Assembly (NCBI RefSeq): GCF_000204055.1
Contig: NW_006768811.1
Coordinates: forward strand, 450,406 to 514,405
DNA from: Melampsora larici-populina 98AG31
Lineage: Eukaryota; Basidiomycota; Pucciniomycetes; Pucciniales; Melampsoraceae
Length of the DNA: 64,000 nucleotides
Direction: 5' to 3'
Positions within the stretch are counted from its first letter, which is position 1. Each line of letters begins with the position of its first letter. Below the pieces are notes generated by a model, which was not told where the DNA came from, searched no databases, and saw only the letters and a program-made list of their open reading frames with translations. The translations under genes and the position numbers were made by a program. Positions 50,901 through 61,429 of the stretch are shown here, piece by piece.

Positions 50901-50940
50901 ATTTAACCTTGCAATACTTTATTTAACCTTGCAATAATTT
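50901..50940. repeat. 20-bp tandem repeat, two copies
   Basis: ATTTAACCTTGCAATACTTT is followed directly by ATTTAACCTTGCAATAATTT, with one mismatch. Confidence 0.8.
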
Positions 50941-50945
50941 TTTTA

Positions 50946-50969
50946 GTCCGCCTCATAGCGGACCTTTTT
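50946..50969 (+). repeat. Stem-loop followed by a T run
   Basis: GTCCGC (50946-50951) and GCGGAC (50958-50963) form a 6-bp stem with a 6-nt loop, followed by CTTTTTT. A similar but weaker arrangement (AGCGGAT ... ATCCGTT) occurs at about 51026-51044, directly before the MULE target site. The role is unknown; a Pol III-type stop is only a guess. Confidence 0.35.
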
Positions 50970-51054
50970 TATGCATTTGAGTCAGTTGCAATCTAATGTA
51001 GGAATTATTCTACACATAGCTTTTTAGCGGATCCATATCCGTTACTTTGTAAAT

Positions 51055-52390
51055 GGGTCGATAGATTTTTACACACCACGCTTTACACTCCTTAGAGCAT
51101 CCGCACTCGTGCGGTAAGTCGGGTGCGGTAAGGTTAAATTTACCGCAAACGCGGGGTCTTTTCCACACCGGTGAAAAATTAGCCCCGCGGTAGTTAATTT
51201 TCGGTCATTTTGCGTTAGCGAATCGGTAAATTTACCAATTGGCTAACGCATGCGGTATCACACATCACGACTTGTTCCCGGCAACTCGACTCCAAAAACA
51301 AAACTCAACCAGACCTCCAACACCAAAGTCAACAACCAATATCTCCTTTTCACCACTCACACACGATGAATTCCAAGCCTTACAGTTGCATGAATCAACT
51401 CGAGAACGTTTGACACCGATTGATGTCTTCAATTGAAATAAGTCAATCAACCATCTTGAACTCGACTCCAAACCATTCAGATGAAAATGAAAGATGTCTA
51501 GATTCATATAGCTATGTAGAGGTCAATATTTAAGAAAATCAACATTAAAAGACCAATCATTGGAGGACTTTTAGGATCAAGTGATACAAATTAAAAATTG
51601 AAGTTTGGATTTTTATTTCCTAGTTTTAAATCTTTAAATCTTTTACAAGATCATTATGTGTATTCAGACTCATTAAAAGCTTTCTCGATGTAGTAAAGCC
51701 TTTGTTTTTTAATTGGAATTCATGTATTAAGATCTGAACAAACTCATGTTAAATTTGTAATTTTAAATTAAGATCTATCGATCGAGTAGATGAACAGGAT
51801 GATATCGGGTCTTCATGTGTAGATGGAGTATTAGTATCTTAGTGCAAAGAAGAGAACAGTGCCTCTATCACATGAAAACTGGCCATGAAAGCAGGTGATG
51901 TGTACTCAAAAAATTAAAACTTTACCTTACTGCACGACCGGTGCGGAGTACATGCACTATCTGTAAAGTTATAAAAGTTACAGCGCTGCTAATGCAAACG
52001 AGTGCGAAATTTGGTTGAGTTAAGTAACTTTTTACTTAATGTTGTGTTTGTTACCGCACGTGACCAAATTAACAACCGCAAACGAGTGCGGATGCTCTTA
52101 TTGAGTGTAATTTCGTATGTGTGTAAAAATCCATGTCACCAACGGTGAAATGTAATTTTACACTCGAACCTGCCCAGATTCACGTGTGCAAAAAAATGCT
52201 GTGTAAACCCATGAGTGTAAAATTGTATGGCCCCGGGCCCGAAGTATAATTTTACACATGATATTTTACATACCTTATGGTAGGTAAAAAAACCAGGGTG
52301 TAAAAATCTTTACAAGGGCCAAAACCCTAATTTTACTCTCAAAGTTCCTCACACTCCTTATCGGACGTAAATCCTCGGAGTGTTTTTTTC
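51055..52390 (+). repeat. Left terminal inverted repeat of the MULE, split by a MITE
   Basis: Excluding the 1-kb MITE, about 300 bp align in inverted orientation with about 57640-57952. Shared blocks include ACTCCTTATTGAGTGTAA (across the MITE site), GTGTGTAAAAAT, and CCTTATGGTAGG. The inner limit is approximate. Confidence 0.8.
51095..52097. mobile_element. PIF/Harbinger-type non-autonomous element nested in the MULE
   Basis: The 1003-bp element has ends GAGCATCCGCACTCGT and the inverted partner, 16 bp without mismatch, and TTA at 51092-51094 and 52098-52100, the standard Harbinger duplication. The subterminal parts are rich in GCGGTAA-type strings. Only a 65-codon open frame (51239-51436) is present, so it needs a transposase from elsewhere. 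Removing it restores the MULE repeat string ACTCCTTATTGAGTG. Confidence 0.9.
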
Positions 52391-53129
52391 CGAAAGGACC
52401 CCACCAAAGTTGAGATTTCCACCCCATCTATCTACATAGCTTACACTCCGATCGGCGACCGCGGCTACAGCTTTACCGAAGGTTTTGATTGGCTTACCTG
52501 CAGGTACCCTACATGCCCCAACCTTCTTCGATCAAGGGCAAACTCTACCTTTTTGCCAACCTTCTTTCGTTAACTCTCCTTACCACCACCAACATCAACA
52601 ATAATGATACCGATATTCGATGTGCCCTTTCCCATGGCCCATGTCAACTAAGGACCACCAATCGCCGACTATATCCCTTCGTCATCTCATAGCCAACCGA
52701 ACCTACGAGCTGATCTATAAGAACGAACCTCTCGCAATACGACGACCCCCTTCCTACCCAACATCAAGTCTCAGAAGGCCACCTCTCTTGACACATCACG
52801 CCTTACGCACGATGTCCCTGGTCCTCCTGCGTAAGGAGGCCCCTGGCCTTCTCAATGGCTCACCCCAACCGAAACCTCCTTTCGACTTGGCTCTTTTCCT
52901 TTGCTCAGTGCTTTCTGTTCCTCCTCCTGCTCAATTGTTCGACCCAGATTCGAGTGTACCCATTTCTATTTACCACTGCCATCAAATTCTTCAGTTGTAT
53001 TGGTCTTATCAATTTTACCAAGTTACTCATTATTATCGATTATTCCCGTTAGATCAGTTCATATCGTTCTATTACCTCTATCACTACCTCACTTTCCCTT
53101 CCGAAAACTCATCACCGAAACAACTCATC

Positions 53130-56100
53130 ATGTCTTCTATCAAGAGCTCTCGATCTGTTACCCCTGATACCGACGAGGCAATACCACAAACCCAATTCAA
53201 AGGACCACCAACTCAAATTGACGAAAAGGCCGCCGCTTTGGTCTCACACGTGTCTGAAACGCCTCCTCCTACCCCTACCAAACTGAAGCGACGCCCTCCC
53301 AAGAAAACTGGGAAGAAGTTCAAGATGCCGGTTCCAGCCTCGGGTGAACTTGTCACTTTCATCGATCACGGCACGACTCGCAATCCCCAAGGTTATCCAC
53401 TTTACCCCAATGGTGAGACTGTGTTTGTACGCCAGCCGCATGACAACATCACGAACTTCGGCCACGTCGCCTACACTCATACCCAAAAAACCAAAGGCAC
53501 CAAGGAAGGACCCTGGAAGACCGTTTGGTATGCTTGCCTCGGGGTCCTCCGCTGTGATGACGACTTCTGTGCATACACGGCACCTCCTCCAACAGCCGAA
53601 GGAAAGGCTGCTGAATACATAAAAGAGTATGTTTTCTCATTTTGTATATATATTCACTCGAAGTTCGACATGTTCCTAATGAACGTGTTTCTTTTTTTCC
53701 GTTTGACCATCTCTAGGAACCCCGTCTGCCCGGCTATTGAGTGTAGTGGGACGCACATCTGGACTCAATGCCCCGGGACTATCTGCCGAATCGACATCCA
53801 GAAGGACACCGGATGGGGTGTCCTTCGCCATTCCGGATTCCACGCTCACCCTTGGCCTGCCTTGAAAAAGGCCGATCCCTTGGCAATGCTCGACCTCACC
53901 GAGGAGGTAGTGAAAAACCCAAAAGCCGGGCCTCTGGTGCTGAAGGTCAGTATCTCGCAAAGTATTTCCAAAAGTCAGGTACGAGACTGACCACTTACAC
54001 ATGTGATGCTTGGTAGGTTGGCCAAGCCGGAGCTGGTCAGACCATTACTCCACCCGTGGTCGATATTCATCCCGCATTTGCCAACGGTGGCCGTTTAGCG
54101 TACCTTCGTCGCAAGGTATTGGTAGAGAAGGGCTTGATTCCGGAAAAAGAAAGCAAGGGTGGAGGCGACCGTCTCATAATGGACTTGATGCATTGGGTAA
54201 AGTACGTCTTTCACCTACCTAGACTCAAAAAAAAATTGATTGCTGACTCGTTTGTACACATGACATCTAGCCACGGCCTTCGTTTAATCTCTACCTCTCT
54301 CCTGGGTGCCAACGTGCACATCACCTTCCAGACGGACTGGATGGCCGAACAGTTAGTACGCCGCGACGCGCTGGGTAAAGTGTACTGCGGAGGTCTTCTT
54401 TCGGATGTCACCTATCGGTTCTTTCATCACGGGTACCTTCTTACGACCTCAATGTACAGCAATATTCTCCACCGTTGGATTCCGATTCAACTCACATGGA
54501 TGTGGGGCTTAGAAGAAAGTCACTATAAGGCTCACTTCACCACGTTGCTCGGCCAGATCAAAGGCGCCGATTTGACTTACCACAAGCGGGACCTCCTTGT
54601 GCAACAGGTAGTGGACTTTTCCACCGCGAAAAAGAAAGGGTTTGTTACAGCCCACATGGAAGTTTTCCAAGAACACGACCCCGCCAAGGCCTTGAGCAAA
54701 CTCAAAGGCTGCCATGAACACTACCGGCAGTTGATTACTCGAATCAAGAAGAACCGGAATGTGGTCTCAGCGGGCCGGCTGGTGAGTCAAACTGTAGGAC
54801 CAGGTTCACGGGCTTGAGGTTAGATGCTGATCTTGACCCACTTGCATACATAGGCTGAGTTTGAACGACTTGCTCTGGATCTCCTCGAACCCAACCAAGC
54901 CGGCGACCTCACTCTCACCGAGAAGTTTGCGCAAATCGGACGACTCTTTCCTAAGGCAAAGCCTTGGATCGACTGGTGGAACACGGCTGACATTCACAGC
55001 ATGTTGTTCTGCGCCCGGGTCCGGCTCCCCATGGACGATCCTCCTCTCCCAGAAGGTGAGGATCCCCACGAGTATCCGGATACGACTAACGGACAGGAGT
55101 CCATGCATCGGCAATACTATATTCTCACGTAAGCTCTTTGTGTATGTGGATGCCTTACATTTTGTACTGACGCGATGCCTTTCAATTTCTCACAGTTCTG
55201 GTCACTGTACGATCATTCAAGGATTCATTCAGTTGTTACTCTTCGGCGAGTCCCTCAAGAGGGACTTCAACAGCGTCCTTCGAGGCGTATCAGTCAAGTA
55301 CGGCAATAGTTGGCAATCTGTCGTTGAGACGATGGGTTGGTCCAAAGAGCAAACTCGACGACGCCCCAAAACCAACGACGGTCGTCCGCCTGACACGACC
55401 AACGCGTTGCTTTGTCCGAAGAAACTTGGCCGGCCCACAGGTTCAGCTAATGTCAACAGGGATCCCCACTCATCTTATCAGTCCTACTCGGCAAGCACCG
55501 AACCCGGCAAACTCAATTGATGTTGGGAGACATCGACCTTGGAGGCTTTGTATCCTACCTTTTCCCCTCTTTGGATCGAGGGATCCAAGGGCAAGGGGAA
55601 GGATATCACTTCCAAATTGATCCGCCATTACTCGTCAAGACTCTCAGCCGAAATGCATCGATCGACGCACATCAAGTCGGTCTTAACCCGGGGTCTCAAA
55701 TCAGTTCAAACCGCGGTTCAAAAGCTCTCGCCGGACTCATTCGTAACCGACGCCTTCTGTTCTGCCGACTTATTCATGGAGTATCTTCTCATTGCGCAAA
55801 GAAATCGCCCAACATCCGCCGGTCGTCTATTTACTTACAAGTTAGTGCGTGACTATCAATGCACAGCTTTTTCCTCACATGAAGAGCAAGAAACTTCGGT
55901 TAGAGCGACTGTGGCAATTACCAACAATCTCTTTCATGACGCCAATCTGCAATATTTGGAAGTGGGTAAGCTGATCACCCTTTGGAGTACTGAAGGTCTC
56001 TTCTCCAGCAACCTTTGATGTTGCACGACCTGTCGCGCAGACCATACGCAGAACCCTGCGTCGACGGACGGGGACGTTTCCAACAATGAAGTGACCGTTG

Positions 56101-57186
56101 GCAAGGTGGACAATATCCCTCGCTTGTACGAACGATGCCGTTTGGATTTCACTGGCCAACCTATGAATGTCTACTTCCACCTTCGAGGGGTGGCAGGTTT
56201 AACCGAGGATGATCGGATCAGCTTCATGGCGGAGATGGACTGGCCTGAGACTCTGGTTCTCAACAACGTCTTGTATGAAATAGTTTTGAGGGGTTTTTGG
56301 GGTTACCATCATTATTGGAGCAAGGTGGTGAGACACGTAGATGGTGTTAGGGGCGTGTGGTTCTATGACGATCGAAAGGACGACGGCCGCGCTCAGCTTC
56401 TGGGTCGAGATCTCTCGTCAATTTCGGGGCCTCAACCATCCACCAGTTGGCTCATATATTCTTGCAAGCCTACGTCAAGCGAACAGAAGGTGATAGATCT
56501 TGGAGTCGCCAAAATCTCTGCGAAGAATCCTGATGCCCAGGGCGATTTACCTTTCATTTTGCAACCGGAGTTGGATGACGTCGAGGACATCGAAGAAGAT
56601 TTGCCAGACTTACCGGCATTGGATCCTCCCTTGGCTCCGGGGATGGGCGGATCAGTCGCAAGTCAGACCTCCTTTAAAAGCGCCAAGCTCGCGTTTACAT
56701 CAGCTGGTAAGTGACAAGTCACATTTATGGTGTCGCTTTGTGATACAATCAACCTGACCCATTGCAACCCTTTTGTGTAGCGTCTCCAGCCGTCGATGAA
56801 CTTGAGGAACCAATGGGTTATGCTAATTCGCAAACCGATCAAGCCAAGCAGGCATTTCTTCAAACTGAGAACTGTAGGTGACTTCTCATTCCACATTTCG
56901 CTTCATCTCAAACTGATATGGGGTGTTTTCAGGTCCCTCGTCAACCGCTCCACCGACTGTGATGAGAAGGGAGGAGGGGGAGGAGGATAGCAAGCAAGTG
57001 CCAGCCTCCCTGCCCGAAAATACGAAGAAGGCCGACGTCAAGGGGCCGTTGAGTGTCCGCCTGCGTGTTAACAAGCGCCCGAAATCACTGGCTTCTCCGT
57101 CACCTCAGAAAGGTGCGAAGGTCAAGAAATGTGGGGCCAAAGGGAAGGCCGATTTACAGGTGGTCAAGAAAAGGACCTGGTGGTAG
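53130..57186 (+). pseudogene. MULE gene: GCM-like zinc domain, MULE transposase, USP-like peptidase; two in-frame TGA codons
   Basis: Eight exons (53130-53626, 53717-53945, 54017-54201, 54271-54781, 54854-55128, 55196-56706, 56781-56873, 56933-57186) keep one frame for 1185 codons. Residues about 135-230 form a GCM-like zinc domain (ACLGVLRCDDDFC, CPAIECSG, CPGTICRI, GWGVLRHSGFHAHPWP). The MULE catalytic part has SDVTYRFFHHGYLL (D349), a middle C/H pair (KGCHEHYRQL) and TTNGQESMHRQYY (E556). Codons 674 and 840 are TGA (55518-55520 and 56016-56018). Just past the first comes CWETSTLEALYPTFSPLW, like the Cys box of USP/UCH peptidases; further on are CTTC, HHYWSKVV (His 938) and VWFYDD (Asp 957/958), giving a plausible Cys-His-Asp triad. 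An acidic then Lys-rich tail closes the protein. The start at MSSIKSSRSV is the best-looking ATG. Without stop readthrough the peptidase part is not made. Confidence 0.82.
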
Positions 57187-57249
57187 AGGGAAAGGCTAAG
57201 GCCTCGCCAAAGCTCAAAGGGAGAAAGAAAAAATGATGTAATATTGGTT

Positions 57250-57952
57250 ATGTTTCTTTTCCGCACACGGTTTTTTTAGACAAATTTGTGATGATTATGA
57301 ATGTGAAGGTAAGCACAGGAGTCGTCGTTTTTTTATCTCATTGTCTTGTGTCTTCGTTAGTGTCTCAGTTTTATGTATGATGGGGGCCTGAATGGAAATG
57401 CACATTGGCCAATTAAGCGGTGGACCACCTGCTCAGCATAAGCTAAGCTCGAGACATTAACGTGAGCGCAAAGAGCGAGAAAATAGGGCCCCGGAACCGT
57501 ATTGTCTTCCTGATTTTGCGCCAAAAAAAAGTTCTAAGTCCAAAATTTTTAAAAAAGTTCTAAGTCCAAAAATTTTTGACACTTCGTCGCGTGTAAATTT
57601 GCATGTCCCGGGGCGGCTGATGGATTTTTGCGCTCCATCCATATCGACTCCTTATTGTGTGTAACATCTTGGAGTGCAAAACTAGGGCTTAGGCCTCCAA
57701 AATTTATTTTTACACCCTACTTTTTTTGCCTACCATAAGGAATGCAAAATATCGCGTGTAAAATTCAACATTGGGACAGTGCAACTCCACTTTTACACTC
57801 ATCGTTTTACACGTGATTGTTTTACACACGAGGTTTTGGGGAAGCAGGAGTGTAAAACTGCATTTCACCCGTGTGAAAGTGCATTTTTACACACAACAGG
57901 ATTTACACTCAATAAGGAGTCAAAATCGTTGTGTGTAAAAATCTCCTAACCC
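57250..57952 (-). repeat. 3' flank and right terminal inverted repeat of the MULE
   Basis: The outer 310 bp or so (from about 57640) are the inverted partner of the left repeat. Just inside, GTTCTAAGTCCAAAA occurs twice in tandem (about 57531-57580). Nothing coding is seen. Confidence 0.75.
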
Positions 57953-57958
57953 TTTGTA

Positions 57959-58042
57959 TTACTTTTGCTAAAAAGGAAGCCCCGGTTGAAAAAAAATAAA
58001 AAAGAATGTAGCCCAGTGTTTCACCGCAGTCACTGCGGTGGG
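57959..58042 (+). repeat. Left inverted repeat of the second Tc1/mariner element
   Basis: It matches 59603-59686 in inverted orientation. It carries the palindrome CACCGCAGTCACTGCGGTG at 58022-58040, a 9-bp stem with a single-base centre. Confidence 0.92.
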
Positions 58043-58128
58043 TGTGGAGCCTGAGCAGCCGCATTCCATTACCTATCCCAAATTTGCCAATCCCCTCACC
58101 ACCTAATTTTCTTTTTCAGAACTCAATC

Positions 58129-58488
58129 ATGAAATCAAAGCATCAGCACGTCAACCCAATCTTTCTTGATTGTTCCTCCCCATCCAATCCATTGGCCAAT
58201 GAAGTTCTCAATATTGATTCCCCGGACTCTGGGACTGTTCAACTTCAGGTGATGTTTTCAAGCTATTTTTCACCTATAATGTCCAGTATCCAATATACTC
58301 ATCTTTGACTATTCCAAATCTTACAGAGCCCACAACTGAATATCAACAATGAAGAAGACGGTGGAGGCAGCACTGCATATACTTTCTACTTTGAGTGTGA
58401 ATTTTGGGTCCCTTGCAATAAGTCCAAGTCAGGATTCTCACAGATCTCTTGCTCTGATTGGATTCAACTCGGGACAGTATGGTGGTAA
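58129..58488 (+). pseudogene. Truncated cargo gene of the second Tc1/mariner element
   Basis: Exon 1 (58129-58248, 40 codons) splices to an exon starting at 58327 and running to a stop at 58488. Native sequence seems to end near 58440, after STAYTFYFECEFWVPCNKSK; the final codons read antisense through transposase sequence. The Asp/Glu/Asn-rich lead into a TF-x-F strand and a VP turn loosely resembles the RDFAFTFIYRTKKPVDPSK part of the 558-aa cargo protein in the other element. Homology is a hypothesis. At under 100 residues it is a fragment. Confidence 0.55.
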
Positions 58489-59484
58489 GTAACGAAGAAG
58501 AATACCTAAAGTTGTAAAGGTCCCGCTTGAGTCAGTGGATTGAAAACAAGACACAGGAAGGATAATGAGATTAGACACACCTCTCTTACGACAGAGGTCA
58601 GAAATTGATCCACCACGATGGATCGAGGCATTGTCCAGCACTAAGACACTATTGTCCGCTGGGAATCGATTCATGCAAGGAAGCTGTACAATGAAATGAG
58701 GTCAGTGTGGAACAATGGGTATTGAAGTAAAGGTAAAATCACGAACTAAGCTGTATTTCAAAAATTTCTCGAATCGCTTTCGATTCACCGGCCCCTCAAG
58801 AACTGAAAGATCCAGCAAGCCATCATAAGTGATGGCTGGAAGGAGGGAATACCGACCTTGATGCATCTTAGGCACCTTGCGAGTAGTGCGTATTCCAATC
58901 TTGCTTCGCTGTCGTTTTCGTAGCAGATCCCGTCCACAGACTGCGCTCTCGTCTGCAACTCGTGAGAAGGCAGAGGATTTCAATACAGAATATTTGAGAT
59001 AGAAAGTGAAATAATACTGACCCGTAAACACTAAGAAATTGGACGGATAGCCCATCATATCGCGCATCCATTTCAACTTTGGCATCAAGGATTTCCGAGC
59101 ATTACTGACACAGGCCTTCTTCAAGCTTATCATAAGACGGCTCATAAGTTCGAGATGAATGGTACTTATGGAAGGCATCTTCCCATGTGCATTGTAAAGC
59201 TTTTCTTGAATCTCGTCAAGGAAAAGTGCTGGCTGGTCAAGGACCAATTCTTCCATGAATTTGCGATCCGTGGCATTCAAGTGCTGGCGCCGACCACGGC
59301 GTTCGTAGGTGTCGGGATCGCGTATGACTGCACGAGTTAGGTTGTAGAGCTCAATCCATCGACCAAAGGATCGGCGAGAAATACGCTTGCTGAGTCGCTG
59401 TCGGATTAAAGATCTTGAAAGTCCTTGAAGACTGTAGCAAACAGCAAGCACCTTGATATCAGCTGAATATTTACGGAACCCCAT
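58438..59484 (-). pseudogene. Truncated Tc1/mariner transposase
   Basis: Exons 59484-59022 (463 bp) and 58952-58747 (206 bp) have exactly the same lengths as the matching exons of the 12911-14065 transposase. The third starts at 58683 and is split by an extra intron (58580-58506). HTH parts (YSADIKVLAVCYSLQG, SRRSFGRWIELY) and the catalytic D residues (DESAVCGRD, LVLDNASIH) are present. With the extra intron removed, residue 35 after the second D should be the catalytic Glu. The sequence there reads ELNPI and then leaves the family pattern (RARDL, stop), so the Glu and the whole C-terminus are lost. It is very likely inactive. Confidence 0.85.
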
Positions 59485-59602
59485 TGAGAAGACAACTATT
59501 GAAATTGATTGGTTGGTGGTAGCCTCTCTTGAAGGACCTGAATCAAATTGGCCGGGATTGGAGGCGGGGCTGCACCTGCTAAACCTTGTCTGCTGATGTA
59601 CG

Positions 59603-59686
59603 CCCACCGCAGTGACTGCGGTGAGATTCTGGGCTACATTCTTTTTTATTTTTTTTCAACCGGGGCTTCCTTTTTAGCAAAAGTAA
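59603..59686 (-). repeat. Right inverted repeat of the second Tc1/mariner element
   Basis: It is the inverted partner of 57959-58042. It carries the palindrome CACCGCAGTGACTGCGGTG at 59605-59623, again 63 bp from the tip. Confidence 0.92.
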
Positions 59687-60135
59687 TAAATGGCTTTACA
59701 CCTCGATTCTAGCTAAAACCTTCTCATTGTGAGTTTACATAGCTCGGATCAGCCAGGTTCCCAAGAAATCGAGATTTTCTTCAAATCAACTGGTCGGCAG
59801 TAAAGCTGAGATTGATTGTGACATCTGTCAACCTTACACGCCACATCCAACAATTATGCAGATGCTTATCAGCGATATGTACATCTCGGGAAACCCGGTG
59901 TTCAACTCTCTACATACACTGCCTTGTTATGGGCCTTTTGCATAAGTTATCCTACGAGGAATCACCCCAAAGGTGAAGTTTGGACCACCTTGACCTTCAA
60001 TTTGTAAGTACGGCCCGCAAAATCCAAGTGATTTGACTTGGAACTCTCCTCAAGCTTTGTGAGACTGACTGTGCCTCATTTTTTTGATCCAAATCAGCTT
60101 GAATGATGATTCGGCGCATACAATAGTGTACGACA

Positions 60136-60210
60136 GTTCGATTAAGACTATTAAGAGTTTACCCGGGATTTTGAAGTTCGATTAAGAAGATACCTGGGAT
60201 TTTGAAGTCC
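60136..60210. repeat. Degenerate tandem repeat, two copies
   Basis: AGTTCGATTAAGA followed by ACCCGGGATTTTGA repeats as AGTTCGATTAAGA followed by ACCTGGGATTTTGA. The first unit has a few extra bases in the middle. Confidence 0.6.
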
Positions 60211-61116
60211 AATTGACACAGACCCACACCTTTTCTTTCGCTTCCATTGGTACACATGAAAGATGAACAAAATGTTTGAAATCTAATCATACATATGTGA
60301 GCATATGTGATCAGACAGTAGGCTGTGAGATCAAGAAAAGACGGTTAGAGTTAAGGTGAAAATCATCAGCCCTATTACTCATCGAAGGATGTCCCTGTAT
60401 TTTTTTTCACTGTGTTCACTCACACAATCACTGTCCGATTGAAAAAGGCTGTACCAATAGATAACCGTGCTGTTTTCCACAGATAGCGGAAAACAGTTCA
60501 TCGACCATTTAAGCTTTTGGGTTTCTCGGCGAACTTCCCATTGGTGAAGTTTGCCGGCCGAGCTTACTTATGAGACGGTAAACTGGTGGCTGACTGACCT
60601 CGTGAATCATAACGGCGATCTCATTGAAGATAGGTTTGAATCCATTCTTCATCAAGGATTAGTCGAATTCATTTAAGCAAATTTCACGGAAATATTTGTT
60701 GTGTAGTCGATGTCTTAGTATGGAAGAATGAGGTCATACTAAAAAAAATAAAATAACACACAGCTTTCTTTAAAAGAAGCGGATCAAGAATGAGATGTGA
60801 AATCTAGATAAGAATCAAAATCAAAACTCAGGGATTCAAACCATTTTCAACGTTCAGTGTCGGGGTTAGGGTACACCATCAAAGAAAGAGCAAGACGAGA
60901 AGGCTGTGTGAGATCAAAGAAGACAACCAGCATGTTAGATTGGACATGTAGTGAATGATTGGGCAATTCATTTTACTCATCTCTCCTTTCTCAGCACAAT
61001 GCTTGGTGTAGTTTTTTTTCTCTTCCATATACCACAATGCTATGCTGTTCTTTATCTTGGATATCGGTTTGATTGATTTCACTGATTGCGTTATGGTTGT
61101 GTTGAAAAGATGTGAA

Positions 61117-61125
61117 TATAAAAGG
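61117..61125 (+). promoter_or_regulatory. TATA box candidate for the second TmpA-like gene
   Basis: TATAAAAGG lies 313 bp upstream of the ATG at 61430. A weaker TATAAAG lies at 61376-61382, closer to the ATG. Confidence 0.35.
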
Positions 61126-61429
61126 ACCTATGTGGTCTCAATCTGCTTCATCCATTCTCTTCATCAGTTTCTTTTATTCGATCAGAAGTCTACTTTCCTC
61201 TATTTCATTATTGACCATTATAAAAACACTAGAAGATTCAATCATCCTTTTAGTTTTCAAAGCGCGTGTCGTTAGTTTCTGAGAAGCGTCTGTTGTTCTC
61301 TGATCTGCGTGTTGTTATCATTATTCATAACAGCGTATCATTCTCATCCAGAAATCATATCATTCTCGTCTTAATATAAAGCTCTCTTCGCACCTATCTA
61401 TCACCATTATCTACAGCCAATCTCCATAG

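Larger units (their letters stand above)
48454..51045. other. Intergenic between the first TmpA-like gene and the MULE
   Basis: No gene is supported. It contains a GC-rich, hairpin-rich segment at 48838-49060, a purine-rich run at about 49425-49465, a 20-bp tandem repeat at 50901-50940 and a small stem-loop at 50946-50963. A 102-codon frame at 49873-50181 has no recognisable feature. Confidence 0.45.
51055..57952. mobile_element. Mutator-like (MULE) transposon with GCM, transposase and peptidase-like domains
   Basis: The 6898-bp element begins GGGTCGATAGATTTTTACAC and ends with the inverted form of GGGTTAGGAGATTTTTACAC. The 9-bp duplication TTTGTAAAT is at 51046-51054 on the left; on the right it starts at 57953, is split by the second Tc1/mariner element, and finishes at 59689-59691. 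Inverted repeats are long (about 300 bp) and diverged, so the insertion is old. Its repeats are full of GTGTAAAA-type motifs. It encodes one large gene (53130-57186) with two in-frame stops. A MITE (51095-52097) interrupts the left repeat. Confidence 0.92.
57959..59686. mobile_element. Second Tc1/mariner element, internally deleted, inserted in the MULE target duplication
   Basis: The 1728-bp element has ends TTACTTTTGC...GCAAAAGTAA and TA duplications at 57957-57958 and 59687-59688. The inverted repeats are about 84 bp with three mismatches. It keeps the same plan as the 4.6-kb element (forward cargo on the left, reverse transposase on the right), but both genes end at the same point near 58440-58490. 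This is best explained by one internal deletion. Palindromes of 19 bp lie 63 bp inside each tip. It is non-autonomous now. Confidence 0.9.
59692..61429. other. Intergenic upstream of the second TmpA-like gene
   Basis: No gene is supported. A two-copy tandem repeat lies at about 60136-60210, and a small hairpin (CTGTTTTCC / GGAAAACAG) at about 60468-60494. The promoter of the downstream gene lies in the last 400 bp. Confidence 0.45.

Noticed and set aside
52620..53129. In-frame extension upstream of the MULE gene start
   Set aside because: Low-complexity Pro/Leu/Tyr-rich translation with no conserved features; treated as leader, with the start set at 53130.
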